64,000 bases of DNA, taken from CAZFLM01 sp964519955. Its GTDB lineage: Bacteria; Armatimonadota; Chthonomonadetes; Chthonomonadales; CAJBBX01. The stretch's first letter is position 1. Each line of letters begins with the position of its first letter. Made by a program: the position numbers and the translations under genes. Location of the stretch: NCBI GenBank assembly GCA_964519955.1, contig CAZFLM010000006.1, positions 62,001 to 126,000 of the forward strand, written 5' to 3'. Below are positions 62,405-64,000 of the stretch, piece after piece. The notes under the pieces were generated by a model. It made no database searches. It saw only the letters and a program-made list of their open reading frames with translations, and was not told where the DNA came from.

Positions 62405-64000
62405 AGCGCCGGGCATCCAACCAGCCGCGCGCGGGCCGTCTGGTGCTGCCCATCGCCCTCGCGCTCGCCGCCCTGATGGCGCCTGCCTTCGCCCAGGAGC
62501 CGCCCACGCGTCCGCCTGAACCGGGCCAGACCCCGCCGGGCCAACCTGCTGCGCCCGCCGGCGCGCAGCCGTCCGGCCAGGGCCGCTCCGACCGCCTGCC
62601 CACCCCCGACATCGCCGAGATCGTCTACGAGGACTGCGAGTTCCTGGGCACCCACATCAGCGCCACCATGGTGAAGCTCAATGCCGGCGAATACGTCCTG
62701 ACCGGCGACCGCCTGGAGGGCGACTTCGAGAACGAGCTGGTCTTCACCGGCAATCCCACGCTCACCTACCGCGAGCAGACGATCACCGGCGACTCCATCC
62801 GCTTCCGCCCAAAGACCAAGACCTACCGCGTCGACAACCTGCACACCGTTCTCTCGCCGGACTTCCTGCGCGGCAGACTGACTTCGCCCCTGCTGATGAG
62901 CGGCCAGACCGCCTGGGGCCGCCGCGACGGCACGATGTCCGGCGAGGACGCCGACGCCTCGACCTGCGACCGCCTGCGCCAGCACTATCTCTTCCGCGCG
63001 CGCGCCATCGACGTGGAGCCGGGCAAGCGCATCGTCCTGCACCGCGCGAAGACGATCCTCTGGGGCAAGACGCTCTTCACCCTCCCGACCCTCGTCATCC
63101 CGCTCACCGAGATGCCCCGGCGCCACGGCTACATGCCGGAGTTCGGCCGGTCCGCGGACGAGGGCTGGTTCGTCAAGTCCGCGTTCTCCTACCAGATCGC
63201 CAAGCAGGCGCCGGGGATGTACCGCGTCGACCTCATGGAGCGCAAGGGGATCGGCCTGGGCTTCGAGCAGGACTGGCGCATGCGGCAGATGGGCGGCATG
63301 GCCTCGCTCTACATGATCCCCCTCGGACCGTCGGGGCGGAACCTGTCGGGACGCATGCAGGTGCAGACCGCGCTCGGCGGAGGCCAGACCGTTCGGCTCA
63401 GCAATGACTTCCAGCAGAACAGCTACCTCTCGATGCCCGAGACGACGACCTTCAACACGCGCTTCGGCTACCAGCTCTCGAAGGACTGGATCAGCACCGG
63501 GCTGAACCTGGCGCGCCAGGCGACGGACTCCTCCGGCTACCAGACGCGCTCCTACACGGCGGGGCTCACACAGGGCTTCCGCATCGGCCGGCGGATCTCC
63601 ATCGACCTGGGCGGCGACTACACGCACTACCGCAGTGGGCGAGCGGGCAAGTCGTCGTCGCTGACGGAGCAGCTCGTAACCCGCCTGCGCGCCTCGGAGC
63701 GGGCCACCAACTACACGCTCGAGATCACCGCCAACCGACGCGTCCCCATCGGCTCCTCTACTTCGTCCTACTTCAGCGGCGTCGAGAAGGTCCCGGAGGT
63801 TTCGCTGACCAACTACCGCTTCACCCAGGGCTTCCTCTCCCAGATCCGCGCCCAGTTCAACCTCTCGGCCGGCCGCTACAAGGAGGGCACCTCCTCCTCG
63901 TCCACCACCAGCAACCGCGTTGACGACGGCCGCGTGGTGGCCGGCTTCGAGGTGCAGAACCTGCGCTACAAGCTCACGGGCTCGACCGACGTGAACACCG
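62401..64000 (+). CDS. lptD: LptD/OstA-like outer-membrane LPS assembly protein, 3' truncated by window
   Basis: The frame is open from GTG 62401 to the window end, giving 533 residues with no stop. The N-terminus is a signal peptide (VLPIALALAALMAPAFAQE), then a Pro/Gln-rich linker (to about 70). The OstA/LptA-like jelly-roll begins at about 75 (EIVYEDCEFLGTHISATMVKLNAGEYVLTGD, in part, then GNPTLTYREQTITGDSIRF). LWGKTLFTLPTLVIPLTEMP is the conserved stretch leading into the beta-barrel (from about 240, with alternating strands). Translationally coupled to the LptF/G gene. It inserts LPS or an equivalent lipid into the outer membrane, so the organism is diderm. Confidence 0.85.
   Translation, partial: MKRRASNQPRAGRLVLPIALALAALMAPAFAQEPPTRPPEPGQTPPGQPAAPAGAQPSGQGRSDRLPTPDIAEIVYEDCEFLGTHISATMVKLNAGEYVLTGDRLEGDFENELVFTGNPTLTYREQTITGDSIRFRPKTKTYRVDNLHTVLSPDFLRGRLTSPLLMSGQTAWGRRDGTMSGEDADASTCDRLRQHYLFRARAIDVEPGKRIVLHRAKTILWGKTLFTLPTLVIPLTEMPRRHGYMPEFGRSADEGWFVKSAFSYQIAKQAPGMYRVDLMERKGIGLGFEQDWRMRQMGGMASLYMIPLGPSGRNLSGRMQVQTALGGGQTVRLSNDFQQNSYLSMPETTTFNTRFGYQLSKDWISTGLNLARQATDSSGYQTRSYTAGLTQGFRIGRRISIDLGGDYTHYRSGRAGKSSSLTEQLVTRLRASERATNYTLEITANRRVPIGSSTSSYFSGVEKVPEVSLTNYRFTQGFLSQIRAQFNLSAGRYKEGTSSSSTTSNRVDDGRVVAGFEVQNLRYKLTGSTDVNT

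Overview
The window is about 64 kb of very GC-rich bacterial DNA with dense coding on both strands. The host is a diderm: an LptF/LptG-type permease overlaps an LptD/OstA gene at the right end. It is probably motile, with motA-motB and four PilT-family retraction ATPases. It uses selenocysteine: selA, a selD that itself needs a UGA codon read as Sec, and tRNA-Sec lie within 3.2 kb. I cannot fix the phylum from the sequence. Armatimonadota or a similar deep-branching diderm group is a guess. One run of 100 N (50311-50410) shows that this is a draft assembly.

Layout. 1-5.8 kb: the end of a LarA-like protein, a secreted M1-type metallopeptidase, a Tat-exported aldo/keto reductase and a sulfatase-fold enzyme without the formylglycine Cys. 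6-14.6 kb: a kinase-like membrane protein, motA-motB, then a leftward operon of aminotransferase, FGGY sugar kinase and sodium:solute symporter. 14.7-18 kb: the selenocysteine block and tRNA-Ala. 19-22.6 kb: three tandem PilT-family genes. 22.6-32 kb: a purine phosphorylase, a YfhO-like membrane protein, a CBS protein, the livKHMGF branched-chain amino acid ABC operon and a DUF2993-like protein. 32-42.5 kb: a 1290-residue hybrid histidine kinase, a fused E1 alpha-beta dehydrogenase, a DprE1-DprE2-like pair and hisG. 42.7-47.5 kb: ruvA, an isochorismatase-family enzyme, a sulfotransferase, and a two-gene AAA ATPase/PIN-like module with its own promoter. 47.5-55.6 kb: a structured RNA with its own promoter and terminator, an ABC exporter with an unusual N-terminus, an Eis-like acetyltransferase, a DEDDh exonuclease, an ABC-2 exporter trio and a DUF1854 protein. 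55.8-64 kb: an M61 peptidase, a fourth PilT, rsfS, a TPR membrane protein, and lptF/G-lptD.

Intergenic DNA is full of short GC-rich hairpin repeats of several families. Copies differ by paired changes that keep the stems. Some are amplified as tandem arrays with periods of 39, 46, 48, 80 and 112 bp. One family forms a 73-bp element flanked by 4-bp direct repeats of the form YTAG, twice placed on a TAG stop codon. This explains many spurious open frames and the assembly gap.

The strongest candidates for something new are the ATPase/PIN-like operon (45464-47456), the structured RNA ahead of the ABC exporter (47506-47798), the 73-bp YTAG-targeting element, and the kinase-like membrane protein (5957-8071).
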